From: Plantibacter sp. PA-3-X8
GTDB lineage: Bacteria; Actinomycetota; Actinomycetes; Actinomycetales; Microbacteriaceae
Direction: 5' to 3'
NCBI RefSeq assembly: GCF_003856975.1
Contig: NZ_CP033107.1
Coordinates: 2,728,001 to 2,792,000 of the forward strand
Length of the DNA: 64,000 nt
Shown: positions 25,018 to 32,788 of the stretch, piece after piece
Position numbering within the stretch: the first letter of the stretch is position 1
Layout of the letters: each line of letters begins with the position of its first letter
Notes under the pieces: model-generated
Told to the model about the DNA's origin: nothing
Database searches by the model: none
What the model saw: the letters and a program-made list of their open reading frames with translations, nothing else
Translations under genes and position numbers: made by a program

Positions 25018-26561
25018 ACCTGGACGCGATGAAGACCTACGACCTCGACGACAGCGTCGACGTCGTGGTGGTCGGTACCGGTGCGGGTGGCGCACCACTG
25101 CTCGCGCGACTCGCTGAGGCGGGGCTGCGCGTCGTCGCGCTCGAGGCCGGGCCGAATCACGACCCCGCGGAGTCCACGCCGGACGAGGTCGACGCGACGA
25201 CGATCAACTGGATGTCCAGCCGGTTCAGCGGCGGGGACGCTCCGACGGCGTTCGGTCCGAACAACAGCGGCTTCGGCGTCGGCGGTGGCACCGTCCACTG
25301 GGGCGCGTTCACGCCCCGACCGGACGCCCGTGACCTGCGTCTGCGCAGCGAGACCGGCCTCGGCCGTGACTGGCCCGTCGATCATGCGGAGTTCACCCGC
25401 TACGTCGAAGAGGTCGAGGCGACCATCGGTGTCTCCGGGCCGACGCCGTATCCGTGGGACCCATCGCGCACCTACCTGTACGCGCCGCCGAAGCGGAACG
25501 CCCCGGCTGACCTCATGGCGAAGGGCGCAGAGTCGCTCGGCATCCGGGCGACCGACGCACCCGCCGCGATCATCACGCGCGACCGCGATCAGCCGCACCA
25601 CGGCCTCCGACGCGCCACGACGAACGTCGGCTCCATCCACCAGGGCGAGCGCCACGGTGCGAAGGCGACGACGGCCATCACCTACCTGCCGGCGGCGGTC
25701 GCGGCGGGAGCGGAGATCCGTCCGGACGCCGTCGTGCACACCATCGAGCGGGATGCCCGCGGTCGGGTGACCGGCGTCGTCTATCGCCAGGACGGCGTCG
25801 ACAAGCGGCAACGCTGCGAGGTGCTCGTGTTGGCCGGCGGCGGGGTGGAGACCCCTCGGCTCCTGCTGCACAACGACCTCGCGAACGCCAGCGGTCAGGT
25901 CGGCCGGAACTTCCTCGCCCATGGTGCGGTGCAGGTGTGGGGGCGGTTCGACGAGCAGATCCGCGGCTACCGCGGCTACCCGTCGGCGCTCATCACCGAG
26001 GACTTCGTCCGCCCTGACGGTGCGGACTTCGCAGGAGGGTATCTGTTGCAGAGCCTCGGCGTCATGCCCTTCAACTACGCGACGACCCTCGTGCGCGGCG
26101 GCGGTCTCTGGGGTACCGAGCTGGTCGACGAGCTCGACGCGTCCCGGTACAACGCCGGCATCGGGATGAACGCCGACTGTCTGCCCGCCGACGGCAACCG
26201 GCTCGAGCTCTCGTCGGAGGAGGACGAATGGGGTCTGCCGCGTGCGACCATCTCGTTCTCGCCCGGCGACAACGAGCAGGCCATCGACCGCCACGCCATC
26301 CGCACGATGACGGAGATCCTGACGGCGGCCGGTGCGCGGAGCACCAGGGTGCTGGCGCGCACGGCGCACACGCTCGGCACGTGCCGGATGAGCGACGATC
26401 CGAGTGACGGCGTGGTCGACGGAGAGGGTCGATCGCACGACATCGACAACCTGTGGATCTGCGACAACTCCACGTTCCCGAGCGCGCTCTCCGCGAACCC
26501 GGGCCTCGCGCAGATGGCGTTGTCGCTGCGCACGGCCGACCGGATGCTCGCGGCCTGGTGA
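25014..26561 (+). CDS. GMC-family FAD-dependent oxidoreductase
   Basis: A 515-residue flavoprotein of the glucose-methanol-choline family, most like the large subunit of gluconate/sorbitol dehydrogenases. The FAD-binding GTGAGG is at 21-26, and a second FAD segment (FGVGGGTVHWGAFTPR) and the catalytic C-terminus (AHTLGTCRMSDDP, then LSANPGLAQMALSLRTADRM) are present. The GTG at 25014 has AGGAGG 6 bases upstream and overlaps the preceding stop. No Tat or Sec signal is present. In the known systems electrons go to a cytochrome c subunit, but none is encoded here, so the acceptor is open. Confidence 0.9.
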   Translation: MNLDAMKTYDLDDSVDVVVVGTGAGGAPLLARLAEAGLRVVALEAGPNHDPAESTPDEVDATTINWMSSRFSGGDAPTAFGPNNSGFGVGGGTVHWGAFTPRPDARDLRLRSETGLGRDWPVDHAEFTRYVEEVEATIGVSGPTPYPWDPSRTYLYAPPKRNAPADLMAKGAESLGIRATDAPAAIITRDRDQPHHGLRRATTNVGSIHQGERHGAKATTAITYLPAAVAAGAEIRPDAVVHTIERDARGRVTGVVYRQDGVDKRQRCEVLVLAGGGVETPRLLLHNDLANASGQVGRNFLAHGAVQVWGRFDEQIRGYRGYPSALITEDFVRPDGADFAGGYLLQSLGVMPFNYATTLVRGGGLWGTELVDELDASRYNAGIGMNADCLPADGNRLELSSEEDEWGLPRATISFSPGDNEQAIDRHAIRTMTEILTAAGARSTRVLARTAHTLGTCRMSDDPSDGVVDGEGRSHDIDNLWICDNSTFPSALSANPGLAQMALSLRTADRMLAAW

Positions 26562-26580
26562 CGGCGGCGCCGCCGGCCGT
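26561..26580 (+). terminator. GC-rich hairpin after the GMC operon
   Basis: ACGGCGGCG pairs with CCGCCGGCCGT with one bulge, directly after the GMC stop codon and before the convergent membrane-protein gene. There is no T-run, so termination is inferred from position. Confidence 0.35.
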
Positions 26581-26601
26581 CGAGCAAGGATGGGTCAGGA
26601 G

Positions 26602-27036
26602 TCAGCCGTTCGCCTTCACGACGACGATGGCTGAGCCGCTCGGTCTCACCTCCAGCACGGTGTAACCGGCAGCCCTCGCATCGGCGGCGCTCGGGAACGA
26701 CAACCGGGCCTGATAGATCGGATCGGGGAACCCGTAGCGACGCAGCTTCTCGACGCGGACGTCCTCGGCGAGCGGAATGTGCATCGTGGTGCGCACCTGC
26801 TCCCGCAGCTCCTGCTGGCAGACCGAATCCACGCCTGCGTAGCCGCAGACGGACACGTCACCTTCGAGGAACGAGCTGTAGCTGCCTTGAAACGACCCCA
26901 GTAGCGCGACGACGAGGACGACGAAGCCGGCCATACAGCCGATGGCTACCCCGAGCGTTCCCAGCACCTGACGCACGGTCCGTGGTTTACGAGACCATCC
27001 GTCGTCTGATTCCGCGAGAAGATCGTCGATCGTCAT
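26602..27036 (-). CDS. Single-pass membrane protein with extracytoplasmic domain, unknown function
   Basis: A 144-residue protein with a short cytoplasmic head, one membrane helix (about 24-50) and an outer domain with two cysteines (SVCGYAGVDSVCQQ) that could form a disulfide. The C-terminal part (ARLSFPSAADARAAGYTVLEV) looks like a small folded domain. The ATG at 27036 is the natural start. It diverges from the broken hydrolase remnant. No family is recognised. Confidence 0.62.
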   Translation of the reverse strand: MTIDDLLAESDDGWSRKPRTVRQVLGTLGVAIGCMAGFVVLVVALLGSFQGSYSSFLEGDVSVCGYAGVDSVCQQELREQVRTTMHIPLAEDVRVEKLRRYGFPDPIYQARLSFPSAADARAAGYTVLEVRPSGSAIVVVKANG

Positions 27037-27044
27037 GCGCCCAC

Positions 27045-27346
27045 ACCCCTGCGTTGCATGACGTAAGGCTAGCGGTGGCCGCTCCCGGCCTGGCTGCGCA
27101 CGAACGCCTCCTCGACGGGTTGGTCCCACGGTTCAACGCGGACGTCATGCAGACGACGATCGAGGCGTGCAAACCCTCGTGGTCTATGCAGGCGGAGGAA
27201 TCCTCACCGAGGATCAGAAGGCGACGTTCGCAGGCCGGGGCAGGCGCGTCCGTCGCGTCGATCTCAGCGGCGCATCGCACGACGCGCATCTCGATGCGCA
27301 TGAGCAGTGGGTCGAGGCGCTCCGTACCTTCATCGATGCGCAGTGA
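27045..27346 (+). pseudogene. Remnant of an alpha/beta-hydrolase gene, 5'-truncated and frameshifted
   Basis: One frame (about 27050-27165) reads HDVRLAVAAPGLAAHERLLD then LVPRFNADVMQTTIEA. A different frame (about 27164-27346) continues VQTLVVYAGGGILTEDQK and VRRVDLSGASHDAHLDAHEQ, ending WVEALRTFIDAQ at a TGA at 27344. Read together, they look like the last hundred or so residues of an alpha/beta hydrolase, including the C-terminal ASHDAHLDAHEQW histidine region. There is no start codon, no nucleophile elbow and a clear frame break near 27165. It fills most of a 375-base gap that otherwise holds nothing. Confidence 0.6.
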
Positions 27347-27411
27347 GATGACACGCACCGCATCAGGCCGGGCCCATCTCGCCGGCCCCGCCGTCAGCGT
27401 AAGGTCGTCGC

Positions 27412-28110
27412 ATGCCCCTCGAGCAACCCCCACAGCCTGAACAGAGGCGAGCGCTCTCGAAGCCCTCGGCCGCGTCATCCACGGCGGCAGCCTGGAACGC
27501 CTTCCTGCTCCGACCTGAGGCGAGAGCGTGGATCAGTGCCACCGAGCGTGGACAGCGACAGGCTGAGGTCGGCGACGTCGCTCTGGAGGTCCTGCTCCTG
27601 GAGTACCGTCGCCCGGCCCGCCTGGCGCTCGGGCTCGTCTCGTCCGTGGCACTCGTCGTGGCCGCCACCCTCTCCGTCGCGACCGTGACCGTCCTTGGTC
27701 CGTTCTGGGTGGGGGAGAGCGGGGCGCTCTATGGCTTCGTGGTCCTCATCGGGTTCGCGGTCGCGTTGACGAGCGTCGTCATCCTGCTCCGGCTGCAGGT
27801 CTCCGAGAACCGCATCATCCGCGCCATCTCCGTGTGGTCCGGCGTCACTCCGGGAACCGGCGGCCCGCCGGAGCCACAGACGGCGACTGCGCAGTCCGTT
27901 GACCGGCGGGAGGCGGCGACGACGCGCACCCTCTTCCTGTCGGTCTCGGGCGCAGGGATCGCCGCAACCGTCGTCTCGACGGTCTGGCTGTCCTCCGCCG
28001 AAAGCGGGTCGTTCGTGCTGCCGCTCCTCGTCGCTGCGGTCTTGCAGCTGATCATCTGGCTCGCGGTCTGCTTCGGGGTCGTCCGCGTGCTGCGGTCGTC
28101 GCGGGTCTGA
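27412..28110 (+). CDS. Four-helix membrane protein, unknown function
   Basis: A 232-residue protein. A soluble N-terminus of about 65 residues is followed by two pairs of membrane helices (about 70-92 and 100-123; about 170-190 and 200-225) separated by a Pro/Gly/Thr-rich cytoplasmic loop (SGVTPGTGGPPEPQTATAQS). The ATG at 27412 has AAGG 7 bases upstream. I do not recognise a family. It converges on the acetyltransferase gene across a strong hairpin. Confidence 0.6.
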   Translation: MPLEQPPQPEQRRALSKPSAASSTAAAWNAFLLRPEARAWISATERGQRQAEVGDVALEVLLLEYRRPARLALGLVSSVALVVAATLSVATVTVLGPFWVGESGALYGFVVLIGFAVALTSVVILLRLQVSENRIIRAISVWSGVTPGTGGPPEPQTATAQSVDRREAATTRTLFLSVSGAGIAATVVSTVWLSSAESGSFVLPLLVAAVLQLIIWLAVCFGVVRVLRSSRV

Positions 28111-28123
28111 CACGCGCGGCGGT

Positions 28124-28156
28124 CGACCGTGTCGCAGTGCTCGGCTGACACGGTCG
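28124..28156. terminator. Bidirectional hairpin between convergent genes
   Basis: CGACCGTGTC (28124-28133) and GACACGGTCG (28147-28156) make a perfect 10-base stem with a 13-base loop in the 66-base gap between the membrane-protein gene and the acetyltransferase gene. Confidence 0.6.
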
Positions 28157-28176
28157 GAACCGAGCCCGGGGCGAAC

Positions 28177-29121
28177 CTACTGCTCGTGCACGATCCGAAC
28201 GCGCGTGACCGAGAAGCCGGCTCGTTCGAACGCGCCACGCATCGGCGTGTTCGCGGCATCCGTGGTGCCGACGATCCGGTCCTGTCCCGACCCGTGGTGC
28301 ACGTGGACCATCTCCGCCAAGAGGTCGTGCACGTAACCGTGTCCGCGATGCTCGGGGAGCACGCCCAGGTAACTGATGCTCGCGTCGTACGCCGTCCTCG
28401 TCGGGACGATGAATCCCGCGATCGTCCCGTCGAGCAGCTCTGCGACCCGCCAGGCGTCCCGCTCGCCGGGGAGCGATTGGTAGAACGCTAGATCGTCGTC
28501 CGCGAGCGCCTCGAGCCCTTCGCGCGAGACCATGTCCTGCGTGTGCGCATCGAGGGTGCCGGTCGCGACCAGGGCGAACAGCTCATGGAACGCGTCGTCC
28601 GCGGCGGCGACGAAACGGAGGCGCTGCGATCGCGCCGGCACCGGATCGGAGCTGGACCTCGCGAAACTGACCCGCTCGGTCGTGCGCGAGAATCCACCCG
28701 CGCGTGCCGCCTCATGGCGCCATCGCACCGCTTCCACGCTGGCGGCGTCATCCGCCCAGGCAGGGGAGACGTCGACATTGAACTCCAGTGCGGGACCTGC
28801 GCCGAAGGCGTCCAGTCCAGCGCGGATGAGCGCAGCGCCGACACGTTCGGGCTCCGCGACTTCGACCGTGGTGGTGAGGCAGTCGAGTGTGGCGGGCCGG
28901 TTCGCGTCCGCCTGGCCCCACCAGAGTGCTCGTGCCACCGGGCGACCGTCCTGCTCGGCGATCCACGACCATTCCGGCCGATAGTTCCCACTCGCGAGTT
29001 CGGCGGTCAGCCGCTCCGGATCGACCCAGGCGACCGGTTCGTCGCAGCTCCACTCCTGGAGGAGGGGGACGTCGTCCGGGGTGGCTCGGCGGATGGTGAA
29101 GTCGTCGCGGGTGTCGGTCAT
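28177..29121 (-). CDS. GNAT-family N-acetyltransferase, two-lobed
   Basis: A 314-residue cytoplasmic protein with two GNAT-like halves. The C-terminal half (about 165-314) carries the acetyl-CoA-binding motif in YLGVLPEHRGHGYVHDLLAEM and the later TTDAANTPMRGAFERAGFSV segment, which is diagnostic. The N-terminal half (FTIRRATPDDVPLLQEW) looks like a degenerate copy. Substrates of such double-GNAT proteins in actinobacteria are mostly unknown. It stands alone between convergent and divergent neighbours. Confidence 0.85.
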   Translation of the reverse strand: MTDTRDDFTIRRATPDDVPLLQEWSCDEPVAWVDPERLTAELASGNYRPEWSWIAEQDGRPVARALWWGQADANRPATLDCLTTTVEVAEPERVGAALIRAGLDAFGAGPALEFNVDVSPAWADDAASVEAVRWRHEAARAGGFSRTTERVSFARSSSDPVPARSQRLRFVAAADDAFHELFALVATGTLDAHTQDMVSREGLEALADDDLAFYQSLPGERDAWRVAELLDGTIAGFIVPTRTAYDASISYLGVLPEHRGHGYVHDLLAEMVHVHHGSGQDRIVGTTDAANTPMRGAFERAGFSVTRVRIVHEQ

Positions 29122-29225
29122 CGGTTCCAGCTTGGACAGGCGCGACTCGTTTGTCCAGGCCGGGCAGGAACACCTGGGCTACGCCGCCGAGACGGGAGGC
29201 GGACGCGCGGTGTGCGTGTGGGCGT

Positions 29226-30131
29226 TCACCTGAGCTGTGCGGCCGCGTCGCGGAGACACGCGATGAACGCGTCGTGGACCGGGCTCTCGTCCGTCCGTTC
29301 CTGACGAGCGGCCAGCAGGCGTGTCGTCGGCGACCCGGCGAGCGGCACGACGACGATCGACGGCGGCACCAGCTGCCGCACCGACTCGGGCAGGATCGTC
29401 ATGCCCACGCCGGCCGCGACGAACCCGAGTGCGGTCTCCTGATGGACGACCTCCTCGACCACCTGCGTCCGACTCGACGTGCCGAGGACCTCCGCGACGC
29501 GGTCCACGAACCCCGGCATGAGCGCCCGCGGGTAGGAGATCATCGGGACCTCCATGAGCTCGTGCGCGGTGACCTCGGGTCGGCCCGCCAGCGGATGACC
29601 GACCGGGAGGCACGCCACGAGACGCTCCTCGAAGACGACCTCGGTCGTGAGCGTGGGGGAGCTGTCGGACGGCGTCTGCGGGACCTCGTCACGGACGATC
29701 CCGACGTCGAGCGTGCCGTCGCGGAGCCGGTCGAACTGCTCGCCCGAGGTCAACGGCACCAGGCGCAGCGTCACCCCGGGGCGGCTCGCCCGGAACAGCT
29801 GCACGACGCCTGGGAGGACCGTGTAGTTGGCTGAACTCACGAACCCCGCGGTGAGCTCCCCGGCGAGACCGTCGACGAAGTCGCGCATCTCACCCCGGAC
29901 CGTGTCGAGCTCCTCGACGATGTGTCGTGCCCGCGCCTGGAGATGTCGTCCAGCGGGGGTCAGCGCCACCCGCCTCGTCGAACGGTCGAACAGCGCGGTG
30001 CCGACCTCCTGCTCCAGTCGTGAGACCTGGACGCTCAGCGGTGGCTGCGACATGTGCAGCCGTCGCGCGGCACGACCGAAGTGGAGCTCCTCGGCGACGG
30101 CGAGGAAGTAGCGCAGCTGGCGGAGCTCCAT
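29226..30131 (-). CDS. LysR-family regulator of the amine/nitrogen operon
   Basis: A 301-residue LysR-type regulator. The winged helix-turn-helix occupies residues 1-60 (MELRQLRYFLAVAEELHFGRA, SQPPLSVQVSRLEQEVG) and the effector-binding domain follows (about 90-295). It is divergent from the operon that begins with the ornithine cyclodeaminase-like gene; the 149 bases between carry a near-perfect 25-base palindrome. LysR proteins usually activate the divergent operon when bound to a pathway metabolite and repress themselves. Confidence 0.92.
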   Translation of the reverse strand: MELRQLRYFLAVAEELHFGRAARRLHMSQPPLSVQVSRLEQEVGTALFDRSTRRVALTPAGRHLQARARHIVEELDTVRGEMRDFVDGLAGELTAGFVSSANYTVLPGVVQLFRASRPGVTLRLVPLTSGEQFDRLRDGTLDVGIVRDEVPQTPSDSSPTLTTEVVFEERLVACLPVGHPLAGRPEVTAHELMEVPMISYPRALMPGFVDRVAEVLGTSSRTQVVEEVVHQETALGFVAAGVGMTILPESVRQLVPPSIVVVPLAGSPTTRLLAARQERTDESPVHDAFIACLRDAAAQLR

Positions 30132-30175
30132 CCCATCGACGATACGACCCTCGTATTACCGCGCTGTTTCGTCCA

Positions 30176-30200
30176 GATTGCGAGCGAAACGCTCTCAATC
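30176..30200. promoter_or_regulatory. Near-perfect palindrome, candidate LysR operator
   Basis: The 25-base element reads GATTG-C-GAGCG, then AAA, then CGCTC-T-CAATC, so both 5-base half-site pairs are perfect. It contains the ATTG...CAAT ends expected of LysR recognition sites. It is 45 bases from the LysR start and 81 bases from the cyclodeaminase-like gene. Confidence 0.7.
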
Positions 30201-30280
30201 GAGGTTCGAATCGGTATTTGACCAGGACGATCGCGACCGTGTTCGCTGAGGACCACACACCCCGACCTGGAGGACCACCC

Positions 30281-31435
30281 GTGACTGCAGACGCTTCCCC
30301 GAACACCCGGATCGACATGCTCTACCTGAGCGAACCGGAGGTCATCGCCGCCGGCATGAAAGACATGGCCCACTGCATGGAGGTCATGGAGGAGGTGTTG
30401 GTGCTCGTCGCGAAGGGTGACTACCGGATGGCCGGCCCGACCGCCAACTCGCACGGAGCACCGATCGGGTTCCCCGCCACCTCACCGTTCCCCGGCATGC
30501 CGTTGGATGCCGCCGACCGTCGGTTCATGGCGATGCCCGCCTACCTCGGCGGGCGCTTCGACACCGCCGGTGTCAAGTGGTACGGGTCGAACGTCGACAA
30601 CCGCGAGCGAGGCCTCCCGCGCTCCATCCACCTCATCGTGCTCAACGACAAGGACACCGGCGCGCCCTACGCGATCATGTCCGGCAACCTCGAGAGCGCC
30701 TACCGCACCGCTGCCGTGCCGGGAGCCGCCGCGAAGCTCCTGGCACCGGTGGATGCGAAGTCGCTCGGCATCATCGGGCCCGGCGCCATGAACAAGAGCG
30801 CCCTGCACGCCATGACCACCGCCCGTCCCTCGCTCGACACCATCCGCATCCACGGGCGCCGACGGTCGACCTCCGAGGCGTTCGCCGACTACGTCCGCGC
30901 GCACTACCCGCAGTTCACGACGATCGAGATCGCCGAGACGGTCGAGGCCGCCGTGCGCGACTCGGACATCGTCTCCGAGGCCGTCACCGGCCTGGTCGGC
31001 TCGGAGAACTACCCGTTCATCGACGGCGACTGGATCAAGCCGGGCGCCTTCCTCAGCCTGCCCGCCAATCTGCGCATGGACAAGGAGTACACCCTCTCCG
31101 GCAAGGCGCGCCTCATCGCCGACGCGAAGAAGATCTACGAGGCGTGGGCCGAGGAGTACCCGGCGCCGTCGCACGAGACCGCGTTCGGGATGATCGGCCT
31201 CTACTGGCAGGACCTCATCGGGACCGGCGAGCTCGACGAGTCCCGCGTGGTCAACATCGGAGACGTCTTCGACGGGAACGCCGTCGGTCGCGAGTTCCCC
31301 GAGCAGCCGGTGCTCTTCAGCGTCGGTGGGATGGGCGTCGAGGACGTCGCGTGGGCGAAGACGATCTACGAGAACGCCGTCGAGCAGGGGATCGGCACGA
31401 AGCTCAACCTCTGGGACGCCCCCGACCTGGCCTGA
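30281..31435 (+). CDS. Ornithine cyclodeaminase/mu-crystallin family protein (tyramine oxidase subunit B-like)
   Basis: A 384-residue member of the ornithine cyclodeaminase/mu-crystallin fold, which uses NAD(P) to deaminate or reduce imino and amino acids. The Rossmann segment is LGIIGPGAMNKSALHAMTTA, followed by IRIHGRRRSTSEAFADYV and ETVEAAVRDSDIVSEAVTG. Proteins of this subgroup are sometimes called tyramine oxidase subunit B, from genetic context rather than chemistry as far as I know. The GTG start at 30281 has GGAGG 7 bases before it, and the next downstream ATG lies inside the conserved region. It is the first gene of a five-gene operon behind the LysR palindrome. Confidence 0.86.
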   Translation: MTADASPNTRIDMLYLSEPEVIAAGMKDMAHCMEVMEEVLVLVAKGDYRMAGPTANSHGAPIGFPATSPFPGMPLDAADRRFMAMPAYLGGRFDTAGVKWYGSNVDNRERGLPRSIHLIVLNDKDTGAPYAIMSGNLESAYRTAAVPGAAAKLLAPVDAKSLGIIGPGAMNKSALHAMTTARPSLDTIRIHGRRRSTSEAFADYVRAHYPQFTTIEIAETVEAAVRDSDIVSEAVTGLVGSENYPFIDGDWIKPGAFLSLPANLRMDKEYTLSGKARLIADAKKIYEAWAEEYPAPSHETAFGMIGLYWQDLIGTGELDESRVVNIGDVFDGNAVGREFPEQPVLFSVGGMGVEDVAWAKTIYENAVEQGIGTKLNLWDAPDLA

Positions 31436-31528
31436 ACGCCGACCGGCATCGAGCACCGACACCTGTTCCACCCGAACCCGACGCTGTGGCCGCCCGGCCG
31501 CTGTGCACCTCGAACGATGGAGTGATTT

Positions 31529-32788
31529 GTGGACGCTGGAAACGTCGCCTGGATCCTGACGAGCTCGGCGCTCGTCGCCCTCATGATCCCGGCCCTGGCT
31601 CTGTTCTACGGCGGGATGGTCTCGTCCCGCCGCATCCTCAACATGATGATCATGTGCTTCGGCGGGGCCAGCCTCGTCGCGTTGCTCTGGGTGGCCTTCG
31701 GGTACTCGCTCGTCTTCGGTGACTCCGTCGGCGGGCTCGGACTCATCGGGAACCCGTTCGAGTTCGCGGGGCTCGACCAGGCACTCGTCGACGACCCCGA
31801 TGCCGGCATCCCGCTCGCGCTCTTCGCGGCGTTCCAACTGCTGTTCGCGGGGGTGACGACGGCACTCGTCGCGGGTGCCGCCGCCGGTCGCATGAAGTAC
31901 GGCGCGTGGTTGTTGTTCGCCGGGCTCTGGGCGACGTTCGTGTACTTCCCGATCGCGCACTGGGTGTTCGCCTTCTCGAACGACACGGCGACCGGTGGAT
32001 GGATCGCGAACACCCTCGGTGCCGTCGACTTCGCCGGCGGGACGGCCGTGCACATGAACGCCGGCATCGCGGCGCTCGCATTGGCCCTGGTGCTCGGCAA
32101 GAGCAAGGACTGGGGCGGCAAGCTCCGCCCGCACAACCGCCCGCTCGTCCTCGTCGGCGCCGGGTTGCTCTGGATCGGTTGGTACGGCTTCAACGCCGGC
32201 TCGGCGCTGGCAGCCGGCAATGCGGCGAGCGTCGTGTTCCTCAACACCACCGTCGCCGCCTGTGCCGGCCTCATCGGCTGGTCCATCGTCGATCGACTCC
32301 GACACGGAGCGGTCACGAGCCTCGGCAGTGCATCGGGGATCATCGCCGCCCTCGTGGCGATCACCCCCGCCTGCGGCGCCGTCTCGCCCATCGGTGCGAT
32401 CATCATCGGGGCCATCGCGGGCGTCGTCTGCTGCCTCGCCATCGAGTGGAAGTTCCGGCTCGGGTTCGATGACTCCCTCGACGTCGTCGGGGTCCACCTC
32501 GTCGGAGGCATCATCGGGACGCTCCTCATCGGGGTGTTCGCGACGGATGCGGCTCCGAACGGACGCTCCGGTCTGCTCTACGGCGGCGGATTCGAACTCC
32601 TCGGCGTGCAGACGATCGCGACCGTCGCGGTCCTCGCCTATTCGTTCATCGTCACCTGGGTGATCGCGAAGGTGATCCAGATCACCATCGGTCTGCGGAT
32701 CCCCGAGGAGCACGAGGTCGCCGGCATCGACGAGCACGCCCACGCCGAGCGCGCCTATGAGGACGAAGACCAGGAAGCACGCGCATGA
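31529..32788 (+). CDS. amt: Ammonium transporter
   Basis: A 419-residue Amt/MEP/Rh-family channel with about 11 membrane helices that moves ammonium into the cell. It has the family start (LMIPALALFYGGMVSSRRILNMM), the first pore histidine in GTAVHMNAGIAALA and the second in VVGVHLVGGIIGTL. The C-terminal tail is acidic and His-rich (EEHEVAGIDEHAHAERAYED). The GTG at 31529 is preceded by GGAG. Its stop overlaps the flavoenzyme ATG (ATGA). No GlnK gene follows, so this channel seems dedicated to the amine operon rather than to general nitrogen control. Confidence 0.95.
   Translation: MDAGNVAWILTSSALVALMIPALALFYGGMVSSRRILNMMIMCFGGASLVALLWVAFGYSLVFGDSVGGLGLIGNPFEFAGLDQALVDDPDAGIPLALFAAFQLLFAGVTTALVAGAAAGRMKYGAWLLFAGLWATFVYFPIAHWVFAFSNDTATGGWIANTLGAVDFAGGTAVHMNAGIAALALALVLGKSKDWGGKLRPHNRPLVLVGAGLLWIGWYGFNAGSALAAGNAASVVFLNTTVAACAGLIGWSIVDRLRHGAVTSLGSASGIIAALVAITPACGAVSPIGAIIIGAIAGVVCCLAIEWKFRLGFDDSLDVVGVHLVGGIIGTLLIGVFATDAAPNGRSGLLYGGGFELLGVQTIATVAVLAYSFIVTWVIAKVIQITIGLRIPEEHEVAGIDEHAHAERAYEDEDQEARA

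Noticed and set aside
30482..32743. Long minus-strand frame opposite the cyclodeaminase-like and amt genes
   Set aside because: It is antisense noise; both plus-strand genes have clear family motifs and ribosome-binding sites.
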